64,000 nucleotides of DNA, taken from assembly GCF_016859285.1 (NCBI RefSeq), contig NC_053408.1, positions 10,493,213 to 10,557,212 of the forward strand, written 5' to 3'. Of the stretch, positions 12,801-22,838 are shown one piece after another. Source of the DNA: Xiphias gladius. Lineage: Eukaryota > Chordata > Actinopteri > Istiophoriformes > Xiphiidae. The notes under the pieces are model-generated. The model did not search any database. It had not been told where the DNA came from and saw only the letters and a list, made by a program, of their open reading frames with translations. The translations under genes were made by a program, and so were the position numbers. Numbering within the stretch: the stretch's first letter is position 1; each line of letters begins with the position of its first letter.

Positions 12801-15800
12801 TGCATGGGTCCCACTGTCGGAGAGCCATATCGCTTCCCTGTCACCACACTAAAGCACAGCAGGATGATATTACACCCTGACACTGACCTCCTTTCAGCAC
12901 TGCCTGTTACTCCTAACGGTTATTTAAGAAAGCATTACATAAGGCAAGATAATCCTCCATCTGTGGAGAAATGCACCTGTTGATGTAATACATGTAGCCA
13001 TGTTTTCAGGCACTGTTATGTAATCTGTTTAAAAGATGCATCTTGGAATCTACAGAAACAGTGCAAAAAAGTTAAATGGTTGTTTTGCATTGCATTTTGT
13101 TGAACCGTATGATCAAAAAAATGAATGCCAAGATGTCACTGATGTGTGACAGACAAAACCGAAAAAAGGTCCCCAAGGACTTTCCCAATCACAGCCTTAT
13201 TGCCTGTTTGTACTTGCTTCAAGCATCCGCCTTGGTTCCCACAGGCCTTTTCCATTGTTTGAAGGATTTGTTATCTTTTTCACTGTGGGCTTTTTTTTTG
13301 TTTTGTTTTTTTGTTTAGTTTAGAACATGAAGGACAGGACATCTGGCTGGCATTGCTAATTACCGGATGTCCTTTTGTCAGTCAGGCTGAGGGAGAACAG
13401 CTTCAACTGAATTAATGAGTGCTTCAAAAACAGAATTATTATGTTTGAGGAGTTTCCTTCCATAAAGAGACATCGTAGATCAAATTCTTCACCTTACAGA
13501 TACCATGCATATATGACAGAAAAGCAAATTACTGTAGAAAAGTTAACTTTCCTAAGATCTCTGTTTGGTGTACAGATGCCATACATGTGCATACATTACC
13601 AGAGTTATTACAGTCTTTAACTTTGAATCAAGCAGGCTTCTCTGGGCCATGGCTGATCACGAGTACCAGCTTCTCTCACACCATCTGCTCAGAGTTTATG
13701 CTCAAGCACAAAGCCAGGGCACCACCACCCCCCCTGACAACATGAAGGAGTGTGCAGCTACCTGACCGAGCTGCCAGGTCCACAGAATCCTGACACACAC
13801 ACAAACATATACAGTCATGCTGGTCTCATCCACATCTTCATGGTGGGTGATTTTAGGTGGGAGTTGGTGTATGATGGGAGGTATTTTTAAACTCAAGAGA
13901 TACTAAGTATTGTATGCTAACTATACAGCAGTCAGTCAACTGTAGTGACTGACTGCCAAAGAAACAGATTGTAGGAATTCTCTTTGCAGTGTAAGATATC
14001 CAAAAGGGACGACTTTATCTCATCTAAAGCCCTGACTGCCAGATGGAAAATTAGGGTTTTTTGTCAACTCTATAATTTAATTTCAACTTTTATTGCATTG
14101 GTGTCGATTAAAATATTTTCAATTGGTGGTGTTAGACACAGTTTACAGCTTTTTTTTTTACACAGCAAAGTGCAAACATACAAACAGAGACCAAAAGTTT
14201 TGGGTTGTTTTTAGCTCTAATCAATATTTCATAATAATAATGTATCAAATGTCTGTTTGGCAAATGTCTGGCCATCCGGCCCGCAACTTTCCAGTTCTGG
14301 TTCCCTCTCATCTCTCTCATCACCTGCTTTTCTGCCACAGCAGGCAGCTGTTTCCTGCTCAGCACCAAATGACAGGCAGTGACAGTTACTAATTAGCAGG
14401 TGAACATAGTGGAGTATTTAGCAGCTAAAGAGCCAGTTATTTCCATCAGTACTTGGTAGAGCTAAAAGAGAGTGAATAGAAACATGACTCTGAATGAGTG
14501 ATAATGGCGCTCTGTAACCGCCAGATGTGTAAATAACTGTTCTCTAGCAAGTTTGTCATATCAACTGAAAAGATAATAATATGTCAGTGTTGTGTTCGCA
14601 GCTTGTTTCAGCAATTGAGCAGAGTGGGAAGGTCACTACTACACTAGGGAGCAAGCACTGAGTCAAAATTTATTGGACTATAATGACCATGTCGCCACAG
14701 GGAGAGTTAAGTAGTCAGTAGTTATGGGGTGTGAAGAACAAGCTGGCTAGTCAGGAGCTATGGGGATGCAAGTTTATTTGACAGCTAGAGAGGAGATGGG
14801 CTCAATGTTGCTGACATGTTGGATGGGATAAAAATACCAATCAGGAGTGAGCTGAAGGAGTATACAGAGGAGATGACAAATAATTTCACAACTGTCCCAG
14901 GTGACCATACCTTCAAACAAGAGCAGTGTCATTTTAAGTACATCCTTGATGATGGATTTACACCCTCTTGCCTGTCAGTGGTCTATACTTCTCATTTTCA
15001 AACTATTCTGAGAACATCATATGTGTCCCAAATTACCCATCATAGTTTGATGATTTGCCCTCTTGTGTTTCCTGGATTAAGTTTTACTTATTCTCAGTTA
15101 ATGTTTTCTAGACTTTCAATAATCTCTTGTAGCAAAAGCAGATTCTACAAAATGTATTCAGCTCACTCTGGTCTTGTGTGCACATGCATTCCATTTTGTA
15201 AGAAGGTCTGTTCTTACAAAATGGCATGCATGTGCAAACACAAGACAGTACAATTATGAGTGACAGGAAAAAGTCCTACAAGTCCCAGCAAAGCCACTTT
15301 ACTGTGTGGGACACTTGTGGCATCTGTGCCCCATTACTTGATATTTATGTTCAATTAATGTCATTTTGCACCAATATTCCTCGCTACATGTTCATTCCAC
15401 ATTGCTCCAGGGTTAATTTTCCTTATGAGGAGAATTTGTCTCTACCTTAAATAGACTCACAGATTTCTCCCCTCTGCCTCTAACATAGCACCACCAACTG
15501 AAGAGATGTGAAGATTCACAGCTAGAGTTTCATTATTGCTTTAATTTCCTTTCGGTAGTGATGATTTTTAAACTCAGTATTGTGCTTCAATGAAGAATTA
15601 AATTTAATGTGTATCCTTAGTGAATTGGCTTCCTTGCATCAAAGAGCATTGCTGGCACTAGACTGGTAGGGTGACAGACTGTGGCTTGTGTTGTCACATT
15701 GAGCCATGTTGTCAGAAGCACATTTTTCACACATGGGGGAAGGCTTCACACTGCCACAGTTTCATTAGCCATTCAGCTGGTATGCTAAATTCCTAGCAAT

Positions 15801-18800
15801 TTCTCCACACACCAGCAGAAAGACAACCTTTCACTGGAATCCCTCTGCAATCAGGTATGGAAAAAGGATCAGTTATGTGATTCAGCATGTGTGGAAGAGG
15901 CTGTATTACTGGTCAAGGTCATTTAAGTAATGGCAAAAGAGGAAACAGTTCCACTGTAAAAATCAACAATTAAAAAAACTGAATTTTACACCCTTTTTTA
16001 AATGCAAAGATATCACCAAAATTAAAGGACCAGTGTATAGGATATAGGGGGACCTATTGGGAGAGATGGAATATAATAGTCATAGGTATGTTTTCATTAG
16101 TGTATAATCACCTGAAACTAAGAATATTTCTGTTTTCATTATCTTAGAATTAGCCCTTAATCTCTATATAGGGATTGGGTCCTCTTCCACAGAGCCCGTC
16201 ATTTTGCATCGCCATTTTTCTACAGTAGCCTAGAATGGACAAAACAAAAACTGACTCGAGAGAGAGTCTTTTGCTTTTTTACAGTACCTGAAGGCCACCA
16301 TAGGTTCTCCTAAATGCTTGGACAGGGAGGGGTGAGGGGAGGGGTACTCAGTTGGTTGCAATCTAGAACCTCACCGCTACCTGCTGCTAAAATCTACACA
16401 CTGGTCCTTTAATTAATTTCCAAAGATGTTATTGCAAGGGTTAATTTTAATTTTTAAAGGTCTGATAGATAGTAAATAAACTGATATACATTCTGCCTGC
16501 AGCTGTGTCTTTTGTAATACCTGTCGCTTTCTTTTTGTCACTGCAGGGTCTCAACAGGTTTTCAAGGTCACCCAGGCTCTCCCATGTGAGTTCAGTGCAG
16601 ATTCAGTCTTCTCCTTCTCTCTGAGGTGTCATTATTTTGTTTATCCACAAGACATGGTTTCCTTAACACACTAGTAAGTTATGAAAATTTCACAAAGCCT
16701 GGTTTTGAATGCTGTTAAATATAGAGTAGGCGAGACCACGGCACGATTGTGGTAAGAGGTGTATTTGTAGCATGAGTTTAATTTCCTCCATTTTAGCAGT
16801 GATGCGTCTTGTTTTTCAAGGTAGAACCCCCAGTTTTTCTGGGACATACTGTAATGCTGATGAATACTGTGGGAGGGTTTGTGCAAGGAATTCCCCCTAC
16901 AGGTAGAAACTCATTTGGAACAGAGAGAGCAGTTCAGTCCCTTGAGTTAGCTCGCTAACTGGGTCAATAGCTCTCCTAACGGGAAACCTTATGAGCTACT
17001 TTTCTCACTATGTACTCTATGCATTTCCCTGTATCTCCCTGCCATATTTTTCTATTATTATAGCACCGTTTACAGTGCTCACTTTGTAATTAAAAGTTGC
17101 ATTTAATGTAAAACCAATTGTTTTTATTCATAAGCACACAGGCAGCTATGGTTATAGCGTAATATATTTGTAACAGGATTAAAGTCAAATGATTAAAATA
17201 TAATCAACTGTAACTCCTTAATATATAAATAACACATTATTTCCTTTTTACCAGCAGCTTTTAAAATAAAAAGGTTATTATGTGCCAGGTTACTGTTTTA
17301 AGAGAGAAAGGTATTTTGAGTGGCGTTTTAAATTTGTTTAGTTTTCTAATATGATTTAATACTCTAAAATATTTTAGTTTTCATGTAATTATTATTCCTG
17401 TGTTTCCAAATTATGTTTTATTTCTGTTCTAATGTGTTTTCATATCCTCAGGGCTTGTATTTTGACAAACACAAACACAAATCAGGCAGTTTGAGGATTC
17501 GTGCACCCTTTCCGTTGTGAAAATTTTAAAAAGTGTACAGTTTTTATTGCCACATGATATGTATCTTGTTTAGCAGGAACCCAGGCTCCCCTCTATCGTG
17601 GAAACCAGGGGTGATGACCCAGACGACTCCTTCCACCTCTCGCCATCTACCCGTTCCCGTCGCAACCTCCTGCTGCCCAGCTTCAGCAGCCCTGTTCGCC
17701 GTACATCCCTGGGGAACCTCCTTGGGGATGAGTTGCGGCAGTTCAATGCCCTGCGACGCTGCCGCTCCCCCAATCTCAGCCGTGGCTTTCGTGGGCAGGG
17801 CTCATCCCCTCAGCCAACAACCAAACAAGAGCACAGCATCCCTACGTCAGCCCTGGCCCCAGCTTCAACTTCAGCCCAGGGAGAGTCAGGAGCTGAGCAA
17901 AAGCCTTCAAAGCTGCTCATCCCAACTGTCACCTGCTTTGGACCCCCAGACCTTAGTCCAAGGTATTGTGAAAACTAACATTAAATTCAGTTTCCAAAAC
18001 CCAAGCAAAAAACAAGTAAAAACTCTAAACAGTCAAAATCACCTAATCACTATGATCACTATCATTCTAGGAAGAATATCAGGTTCTGTTTAGTTGAAGT
18101 CCAACTAATTTACTTTAGTATAATGAATGCTTTGGCTACGGATGTACAACAGTACACAGTAAAAATCTACTGTATGTACAGTACAGTTTGCTAAATACTA
18201 AAAGTGTTTTTTTAAAACTGTGGTGTAGGATGCACTTCCTGATTTTTTATTTTTTGACGTTCTTCGGGCCATCCTACAGCACCTCCCAGGGGATTGCAAG
18301 CTTTTGTTTCTGCTTTTTTTCTAATATGTGCCTCATTCCTTCCATATACTTGCTGCTGTGGTCTGTCTACTGTCAAAGAGGTCATGTCTAAAGTCTTCAC
18401 AAGTTTCCCTCTTGTAGATCCTAATATACCAGAGCAACATCATATAGTCAAGACACTTTCTACGAAGCTTGTTTAAACTATTTATAAAGATATATAGACA
18501 TAAGCATAGATATAATATTATTTTAATTTCAGTAGCTTACATTGCAGAATATAATTTGCACTGAGTGTAAATAGCACCTGTATAATATAATGCAATGCTA
18601 TACAATGTAATAACAACATGCTTTTAGTAATTCTTTATGAAAACCTGATTCTTGTAATGTGTAGGCTGCCCGACAAATCATTTAGAACTTCTAGAGCACA
18701 ATCAACACCTCTGACACATTATAAACAGCAATTACAAATAATAAGCTTCACAAAATAGTGTAAAGGGGTTTTTATTCCAGTGGTCATTCTGTGGTTTGGA

Positions 18801-21800
18801 AAATAAGACCAAAAATAAACTACCTATAATTTTCATCTATTGTTCTTATTATCAGTATATTTCATAACAGATGTTGTCATCATATCAAATCTTCACTGTG
18901 GCTGCCGCCCTGTGGTTTCACTCAAACTACACCACTCATTACGTATACCACTACTTGATGTCATAGACATCTAATCACAGTCGAATTTTGGAGGCAAAAC
19001 ATAGAAAGATGTTTCCTTGTGACATTTTTTTTTAAATTTAAATCTTCTTCTGTGCTATCACTGACAGTATCTCACCGAACCTTGTAGAGCACATTGTGTC
19101 TACATACTCACTCTAGTTATGATAACCTCAGAACGTCTAACATGATCTGAGGTGATAAGGTGTTGCCGTAATGGACTCCTGAAGTCATACTAGAGAAACT
19201 TGCATCACCTATTTAATGTAAATTCCGAGTATCTGCATTGTATATTTCAACAGATGTCACTGCATTTCATTACCAGAGCACCTTGTCCTCCTGCCCCAAC
19301 AGTCTGTATTCATAATGTCTCCCTAATTCATTCAGTAAGTCCTAGATATGGGTAAGTGCTGGTTCAGAAGGCTCAGGTGTCCGTCCCTCCAGACTGGGCT
19401 CTTCTCCTCATGTTCAAACCCACATGGGTCTCTGCCAGCAGCAGCTCTCATGGCACATTCCTGGATTGTCTGCTGGCTCCAATGATAATTGAAAAAGCTC
19501 TACTGTTACACTAACTCCATATCCCTCCTCTTCACCCTCTCCTGCCAGGGTTGTAGACGGCATTGAAGACGATGGGCACGCGTTCCATTTCAACGTGGAG
19601 GACAGCGGGCCTAAAGCCAAAACAGGAGGCAGCACCCAAGGTAACCCAAACCGCCTCCAACTGCGAGGGTCACCTGGGTGCCAGATGGCTGGAGGTAAAC
19701 TCAAGAGTTCAAACAGTGGACACCACAATACTGCCCTGCCTCCTTCTGGGGGAAATATGAGAGCGCAGAGGAGTGAAATGACAGCCAGGTGTCCAAAGAG
19801 TCAGAGAACATGTTAAAGGACAACTGAGGTCAAAGCAGGGTACTGATCATCTGGCCTGAGCTTTTACTGATGATCACTATCCTTCTAGGAAGAATATCAG
19901 GTTCTGTTTAGTTGAAGTCCCACTAATTTACTTTAGCATAATGAATGCTTTGGCTACAGATGTACAACAGTACACAGTAAAGATCTACTGTATGTACAGT
20001 ACAGCTTGCTAAATACTAAAAGTGTTTTTTTAAAACTGTGGTGTAGGATGCACTTCCTGATTTTTCACTTTTTGTCGTTCTTCTGGCAATCCTACAGCAC
20101 CTCCAAGGGGATTGCCAGCTTTTTGTTCTGCTTTTTTTCTAATATGTGCCTCATCGATTCCATATACTTGCTGCTGTGGTCTGTCTACTGTCAAAAAGGT
20201 CATGTCTAAGTCTTCACAAGTTTCCCTCTTGTAGATCCTAATATACCAGAGCAACATCATATAGTAGACACATATAGACACTTTCTACAAAGCTTGTGTA
20301 AACTATTTATAAAGATATATAGACATAAGCATAGATATAATATCATAAACACTATTCAGTGTAATAGCTCTGCAATAGCTTACTTAATATTTTGGGTTTA
20401 ATTTGCAGCATTGTTTTATTAGATTAAATACCTGTACGCCTTAGAAAATTACCAATTCAATTAACAACTCTCTGGCACAGAGTCAGCAAACCATGACTTG
20501 AATATTGTGTTCACCCCTGACAGATACTGTACACATATGCATGCATGTACTACATGGATACATGCCGTGCTTACACATAAATGTAAGTTTGTATCCTCTG
20601 GAGTCACACCTCTTTATTTTGCTTCATATTAATACTGAAAAATCCTCCAGGTGGTGTACTGAGTTGTGTGTCACTAAGTCAGCTACTTTATTTTTCTCAA
20701 CCTCTTTTTTCCAGACTCCACACAGGCAAATGCGACTTTGTTTCTGGAGACAGAGGAGGTCAGGCAGAGCATCAGTCAACTCAACCATAAGGTAAAGTAC
20801 AGCTTCTTAACTTTAATTAAAATTAATGGGACCAAAGATAATCTAGCCTTCGGCTGAAATCCTCCCAGACCCAAATCAACTTTGCTCTGTATCCGTGTCA
20901 TCATCTCTTCTGTCTTCTCTCTGTAAAGTATTTTGGAGAGACTGAATAAGAAATACATGAAGCATTAATGGATTTGTAATGAGAAAATACAAGCTCTGTG
21001 CTATTTTGGCAATAAAATATGAGTTCCTGTTTCAGTCTTTAGAAATGGATTCATAAGCTTTTTTCGGCCTCTCATACAATATCAGCCATGGTTGTATATT
21101 TACATGTGGAAACATACAAGGAGATCAAGTAGACTCAATCTCTGCCTTTTTTCTCGGTTTGTCCCTGCTCTCTTAATCTGAATGTAAATGGAGCGAAAGC
21201 AGGTGCAGCAAGAGTATCCAGATGGGCCCAGGTAGGTGCTGTCTGAAGTCAGTATTAATTAATCAGTAGGGCACTTCTGCAATGCAGAGGATAGCCGGGA
21301 GTGCTGACTCGACAGTCTGAAGGAAAAAGAAATTCTGATGACAACACAGCTCTACTTATATGGCCCTTCCCTGGCCCCCTTTTCTTCTTGGTTCACTGAC
21401 TTGTTTACATTTTTTCTGTCTACTTTCTTCCCTCATTGCGTCAGTTACCTCAGTCTGTGTCCCTCTGGATTTCACTACTGCGTAAGGAGCCATTTCTTAG
21501 TCATAGTGGGGGCTATAAATTGTTTGGTTCTCTTTTGGGAGTTCATCGGAAAATTATCTGAAAAAAAAGTAGAATATATGTGGACATGACTCTGAGATTA
21601 AAGCTTAAAGACAGAAGCTGATTAATTTGTCAATCTGCTGGAGACTTAATTGGGTAGAACTGTTATATTTTGAAGCTGTTCCTGCGAACTTAACCAAATT
21701 TGCTAGGTGAGATAATCGAATATGCAAGGTAAGCATGACTAAACTGTGTGTACTCTCTACACAGATGGGCACATTAAACCAGGAAGTATCTGAGCTCACC

Positions 21801-22838
21801 AAGGGCCTGCACCATATGATGCACCTCCTCCAGGCTCACATATCCGTGCAACACTACAAATCCTCCCTCCCCTCATGCCCGTACGACGTCCAAATGGTGT
21901 CTAGCCCTTCCACAGGCCCCAACACTGGCATGTCATTCAACCTAGCATCAGCCTGCCTCCTCCATAATGATCCTGGGGGACATGAAGGCCATAGCCACCA
22001 AAGTGTCCCACCTGTTGGCCACTGGAGCTACAGTGAAGCTACTGAAACCCCAACAGAGAGCCACCACCGACCTCAGTCCTCTAGTCCACCTGCTAACTCC
22101 TGTCTTCCCCTCTCTCTAAAGTCTGCACCCAGGTTAGGCTCATGTTATGGCTCTGAGAGCATGACCACACATCTGTGGACCAGCCCGTCTCTTCTCAGCC
22201 CCAACCCAGGCTTCCAGGGTGGAAGTCCAGACCTTGCACCTCATGCTGGGCATGAAGGTTCTGACAGCAGACCTCTCAGTGCTAGCCCAAGTACCATCAG
22301 CCAGTCCCAGCCCACTTTGTGCCTGCAACCCCCCAGTGATAGTGATGAATACTCTTGCCTTTTGTCCAGTGCCCCTACAGGTACGTCCACGCACAGCTTG
22401 CTGGACCCATCACCGAGCTCTTACCCCCATCTCTGCCTGCCCTCTGAGTCCCATCTCAACTTATCACAAACTTCACATGAGGACATTTGTGTTCTGATGT
22501 CCACCCCAACATCTCATAATCTGATCCAGGATACCTCCATCTTCCAAATCGAGGACTCACACCACTCTATCCACCCTGTCTCTGCCTCTCTGCCGACATT
22601 GCCCAGCCACCCTCTTGGGTCCTCCCTGGATTCAGGGTCACCACAATCGGATGCTCTTGAGCCCCATCTCCGACTGGGCGATGCATCTGCCGTAGAACAC
22701 ACCAGTCTGGAGTGCCTACTGGGGAACGGGGGCTCTACGGAGAGCAGGGACAGTGAAAGTGCATCATCACGAAGGTCCAGCATCGGTGTCCAGACTCAGA
22801 GCACAGAGCAGTCGTGGTGCCTGGACCTGACAGATTAA
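6644..22838 (+). CDS. kcnh4: potassium voltage-gated channel subfamily H member 4 (ELK type), 5' incomplete
   Basis: Pore-forming subunit of an ELK (Kv12) potassium channel in the plasma membrane, mainly neuronal in known vertebrates. Twelve exons join in frame: 6644-6884, 8268-8425, 8838-9039, 10180-10374, 10886-11085, 11377-11626, 11727-11941, 16547-16585, 17577-17962, 19549-19640, 20715-20791, 21765-22838. They give 1,042 residues plus stop. Visible in order are S1-S3, an S4 with regularly spaced arginines ([14 protein letters not shown]), S5, the pore with the SVGFGN filter, S6, C-linker, cyclic-nucleotide-binding homology domain with a YNL motif, and a long Ser/Pro-rich tail. The PAS domain is off the window. 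Intron phases fit at every junction. The neighbour rab5c in the same orientation matches the recalled human KCNH4-RAB5C order. Which teleost co-orthologue (a or b) this is remains open. Confidence 0.93.
7100..7460 (-). mobile_element. decayed LINE 3' end, antisense
   Basis: In the intron after the first visible exon. Phrases such as CCCCTTGTTCCAGGC, GATGTCCTGGGTCTCTCCC and GGGAGGCACCCAAGGGATG resemble the reverse complement of the 3' coding end of a common vertebrate non-LTR retrotransposon (recalled WRDYV-RLAWERLG-type segment). Many frame breaks; a relic only. Confidence 0.4.
8268..8425 (+). CDS. kcnh4: kcnh4 exon: S2 end and S3
   Basis: Acceptor TTTGCAG ends at 8267; donor GTGAGT starts at 8426. 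Encodes [19 protein letters not shown] and the S3 helix ([18 protein letters not shown]). The exon begins in phase 1, so the first D codon is split across the intron, and it ends in phase 0 after FNITV. Confidence 0.93.
8838..9039 (+). CDS. kcnh4: kcnh4 exon: S4 voltage sensor and S5
   Basis: Acceptor CAG ends at 8837; donor GTGAGT starts at 9040. Encodes [19 protein letters not shown], the S4 sensor with Arg/Lys at three-residue spacing, then S5 ([20 protein letters not shown]). The start of the extracellular turret follows and carries an N-E-T glycosylation sequon. Confidence 0.94.
9040..10179 (+). other. kcnh4 intron, no gene seen
   Basis: AT-rich with a degenerate GT-rich stretch around 9805-9850. 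A long antisense open frame over 9909-10445 is a shadow of the pore exon plus flanking intron. Confidence 0.6.
10180..10374 (+). CDS. kcnh4: kcnh4 exon: turret, pore helix, selectivity filter, start of S6
   Basis: Acceptor is TTCAAG (ends 10179), less typical than CAG but forced by the frame. The donor is GTACGT at 10375. Encodes [17 protein letters not shown] (a second N-S-T sequon), pore helix [14 protein letters not shown], filter SVGFGN, and the S6 start. The GFGN filter is the KCNH-family variant of GYG. Confidence 0.94.
10375..10885 (+). other. kcnh4 intron, nothing notable
   Basis: AT-rich intron between the pore exon and the S6/C-linker exon. No repeat or site was recognised. Confidence 0.6.
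10886..11085 (+). CDS. kcnh4: kcnh4 exon: S6 end and C-linker
   Basis: Acceptor CACAG ends at 10885; donor GTAGCA at 11086. Encodes [20 protein letters not shown] (end of S6), then the C-linker helices ([20 protein letters not shown]), ending in phase 0 at DVNE. Confidence 0.93.
11377..11626 (+). CDS. kcnh4: kcnh4 exon: C-linker end and first half of CNB homology domain
   Basis: Acceptor CCCCAG ends at 11376; donor GTTTGT at 11627. Encodes [20 protein letters not shown], then the beta-roll with [20 protein letters not shown]. In KCNH channels this domain does not need cyclic nucleotide and is occupied by an intrinsic ligand. Confidence 0.93.
11727..11941 (+). CDS. kcnh4: kcnh4 exon: second half of CNB homology domain with intrinsic-ligand motif
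   Basis: Acceptor TTTTAG ends at 11726; donor GTACTA at 11942. Encodes [32 protein letters not shown] and [18 protein letters not shown]. The codons at 11912-11920 spell Y-N-L, the tyrosine/leucine motif known from the fish ELK structure to fill the nucleotide pocket. Confidence 0.93.
15171..15246. repeat. long imperfect inverted repeat (hairpin)
   Basis: Left arm 15171-15204 and right arm 15211-15246 are reverse complements over about 34 bases, with one mismatch and a two-base gap, around the loop GGTCTG. The inner 14-base arms CATTTTGTAAGAA / TTCTTACAAAATG are perfect. It could be a small palindromic element or a pre-miRNA-like fold in the intronic transcript. Confidence 0.7.
16022..16412. 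mobile_element. MITE with TTAA ends (piggyBac-like)
   Basis: The termini are TTAAAGGACCAGTGT and ACACTGGTCCTTTAA, a perfect 15-base terminal inverted repeat. TTAA at both ends could be the target duplication of a piggyBac-type element. The 391-base body matches a teleost repeat I recall (GTTTTCATTAGTGTATAATC, GAAGGCCACCATAGGTTCTC). It encodes nothing. Confidence 0.75.
16547..16585 (+). CDS. kcnh4: kcnh4 micro-exon, 13 codons
   Basis: A 39-base exon between acceptor CTGCAG (ends 16546) and donor GTGAGT (16586), phase 0 at both ends. It encodes [13 protein letters not shown], matching a conserved basic/serine segment at the same place in mammalian KCNH4. Skipping it would keep the frame. Its length puts it below usual ORF cut-offs. 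Confidence 0.88.
16586..17573 (+). other. kcnh4 intron, nothing notable
   Basis: AT-rich intron between the micro-exon and the tail exon. No element was recognised. Confidence 0.6.
17577..17962 (+). CDS. kcnh4: kcnh4 exon: proximal cytoplasmic tail (alternative start 17574)
   Basis: Encodes [20 protein letters not shown], then [20 protein letters not shown], a basic Ser/Arg segment, and [18 protein letters not shown], which matches the conserved ELK tail motif. Donor GTATTG at 17963. The acceptor is a TAGCAG tandem, so the exon can begin at 17574 (adding Q) or at 17577. Confidence 0.9.
18052..18518 (+). repeat. direct repeat copy 1 (flanks kcnh4 VDGIED exon)
   Basis: About 467 bases nearly identical to 19870-20343, in the same orientation. 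Shared landmarks include GAAGAATATCAGGTTCTGTT, CTAATATGTGCCTCAT and AACTATTTATAAAGATATAT. Differences are scattered substitutions and small indels. Similarity starts abruptly on the left and fades on the right. Confidence 0.9.
18519..19548 (+). other. kcnh4 intron remainder
   Basis: Non-coding sequence between the first repeat copy and the VDGIED exon. No other feature was recognised. Confidence 0.5.
19549..19640 (+). CDS. kcnh4: kcnh4 exon: VDGIED tail segment (possible longer form to 19694)
   Basis: Acceptor CTGCCAG ends at 19548. Encodes [20 protein letters not shown] and ends at donor GTAACC (19641) in phase 1. The frame stays open past this donor. A second GT (GTAAAC at 19695) ends in the same phase and would add 18 residues. 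The exon lies between two near-identical intronic repeats. Confidence 0.83.
19870..20343 (+). repeat. direct repeat copy 2 (flanks kcnh4 VDGIED exon)
   Basis: Second copy of the segment at 18052-18518, about 1.8 kb downstream, in the next intron. It has a small insertion (GTAGACACATATA) near its right end. It could be a segmental duplication or a second copy of an unnamed non-autonomous element. No clear terminal inverted repeats were seen. Confidence 0.9.
20715..20791 (+). CDS. kcnh4: kcnh4 exon: start of C-terminal coiled coil
   Basis: Acceptor TTCCAG ends at 20714; donor GTAAAG at 20792. Encodes [16 protein letters not shown], the beginning of a heptad-like helix found in mammalian KCNH4 tails. 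Phase 1 in, phase 0 out. Confidence 0.88.
20792..21764 (+). other. last kcnh4 intron, nothing notable
   Basis: Non-coding. Open frames here lack splice context. Confidence 0.6.
21765..22838 (+). CDS. kcnh4: kcnh4 last exon: coiled coil end and long Ser/Pro/His-rich tail
   Basis: Acceptor ACACAG ends at 21764; stop TAA at 22836-22838. The start [19 protein letters not shown] continues the coiled coil. About 330 residues of low-complexity Ser/Pro/His/Leu sequence follow, ending in QSWCLDLTD. This tail is clearly longer than the roughly 130-residue tail I recall for human KCNH4 after the same helix. The codon at 21735 often taken as a start lies in the intron. Confidence 0.92.
   Translation: MGTLNQEVSELTKGLHHMMHLLQAHISVQHYKSSLPSCPYDVQMVSSPSTGPNTGMSFNLASACLLHNDPGGHEGHSHQSVPPVGHWSYSEATETPTESHHRPQSSSPPANSCLPLSLKSAPRLGSCYGSESMTTHLWTSPSLLSPNPGFQGGSPDLAPHAGHEGSDSRPLSASPSTISQSQPTLCLQPPSDSDEYSCLLSSAPTGTSTHSLLDPSPSSYPHLCLPSESHLNLSQTSHEDICVLMSTPTSHNLIQDTSIFQIEDSHHSIHPVSASLPTLPSHPLGSSLDSGSPQSDALEPHLRLGDASAVEHTSLECLLGNGGSTESRDSESASSRRSSIGVQTQSTEQSWCLDLTD

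Larger units (their letters stand above)
11942..16546 (+). other. kcnh4 long intron (4.6 kb)
   Basis: Separates the CNB homology domain from the 13-codon micro-exon. Contains a long hairpin at 15.17-15.25 kb and an inverted-repeat element at 16.02-16.41 kb. A 147-codon open frame starting at 14816 has no splice signals or similarity and overlaps the hairpin. Confidence 0.6.

Noticed and set aside
14816..15259. 147-codon plus-strand frame in a kcnh4 intron
   Set aside because: No similarity, no Kozak or splice support, and it runs through the hairpin.
17533..18093. 186-codon open frame in another frame over the kcnh4 tail exon
   Set aside because: Its openness comes from the proline/serine-rich real exon; the correct frame continues from the micro-exon and shows the conserved ELK tail motif.
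18052..20343. LTR retrotransposon with the two 470-base repeats as LTRs
   Set aside because: The interval between them contains a conserved kcnh4 exon and no gag or pol sequence, so the repeats are not the LTRs of an inserted element.
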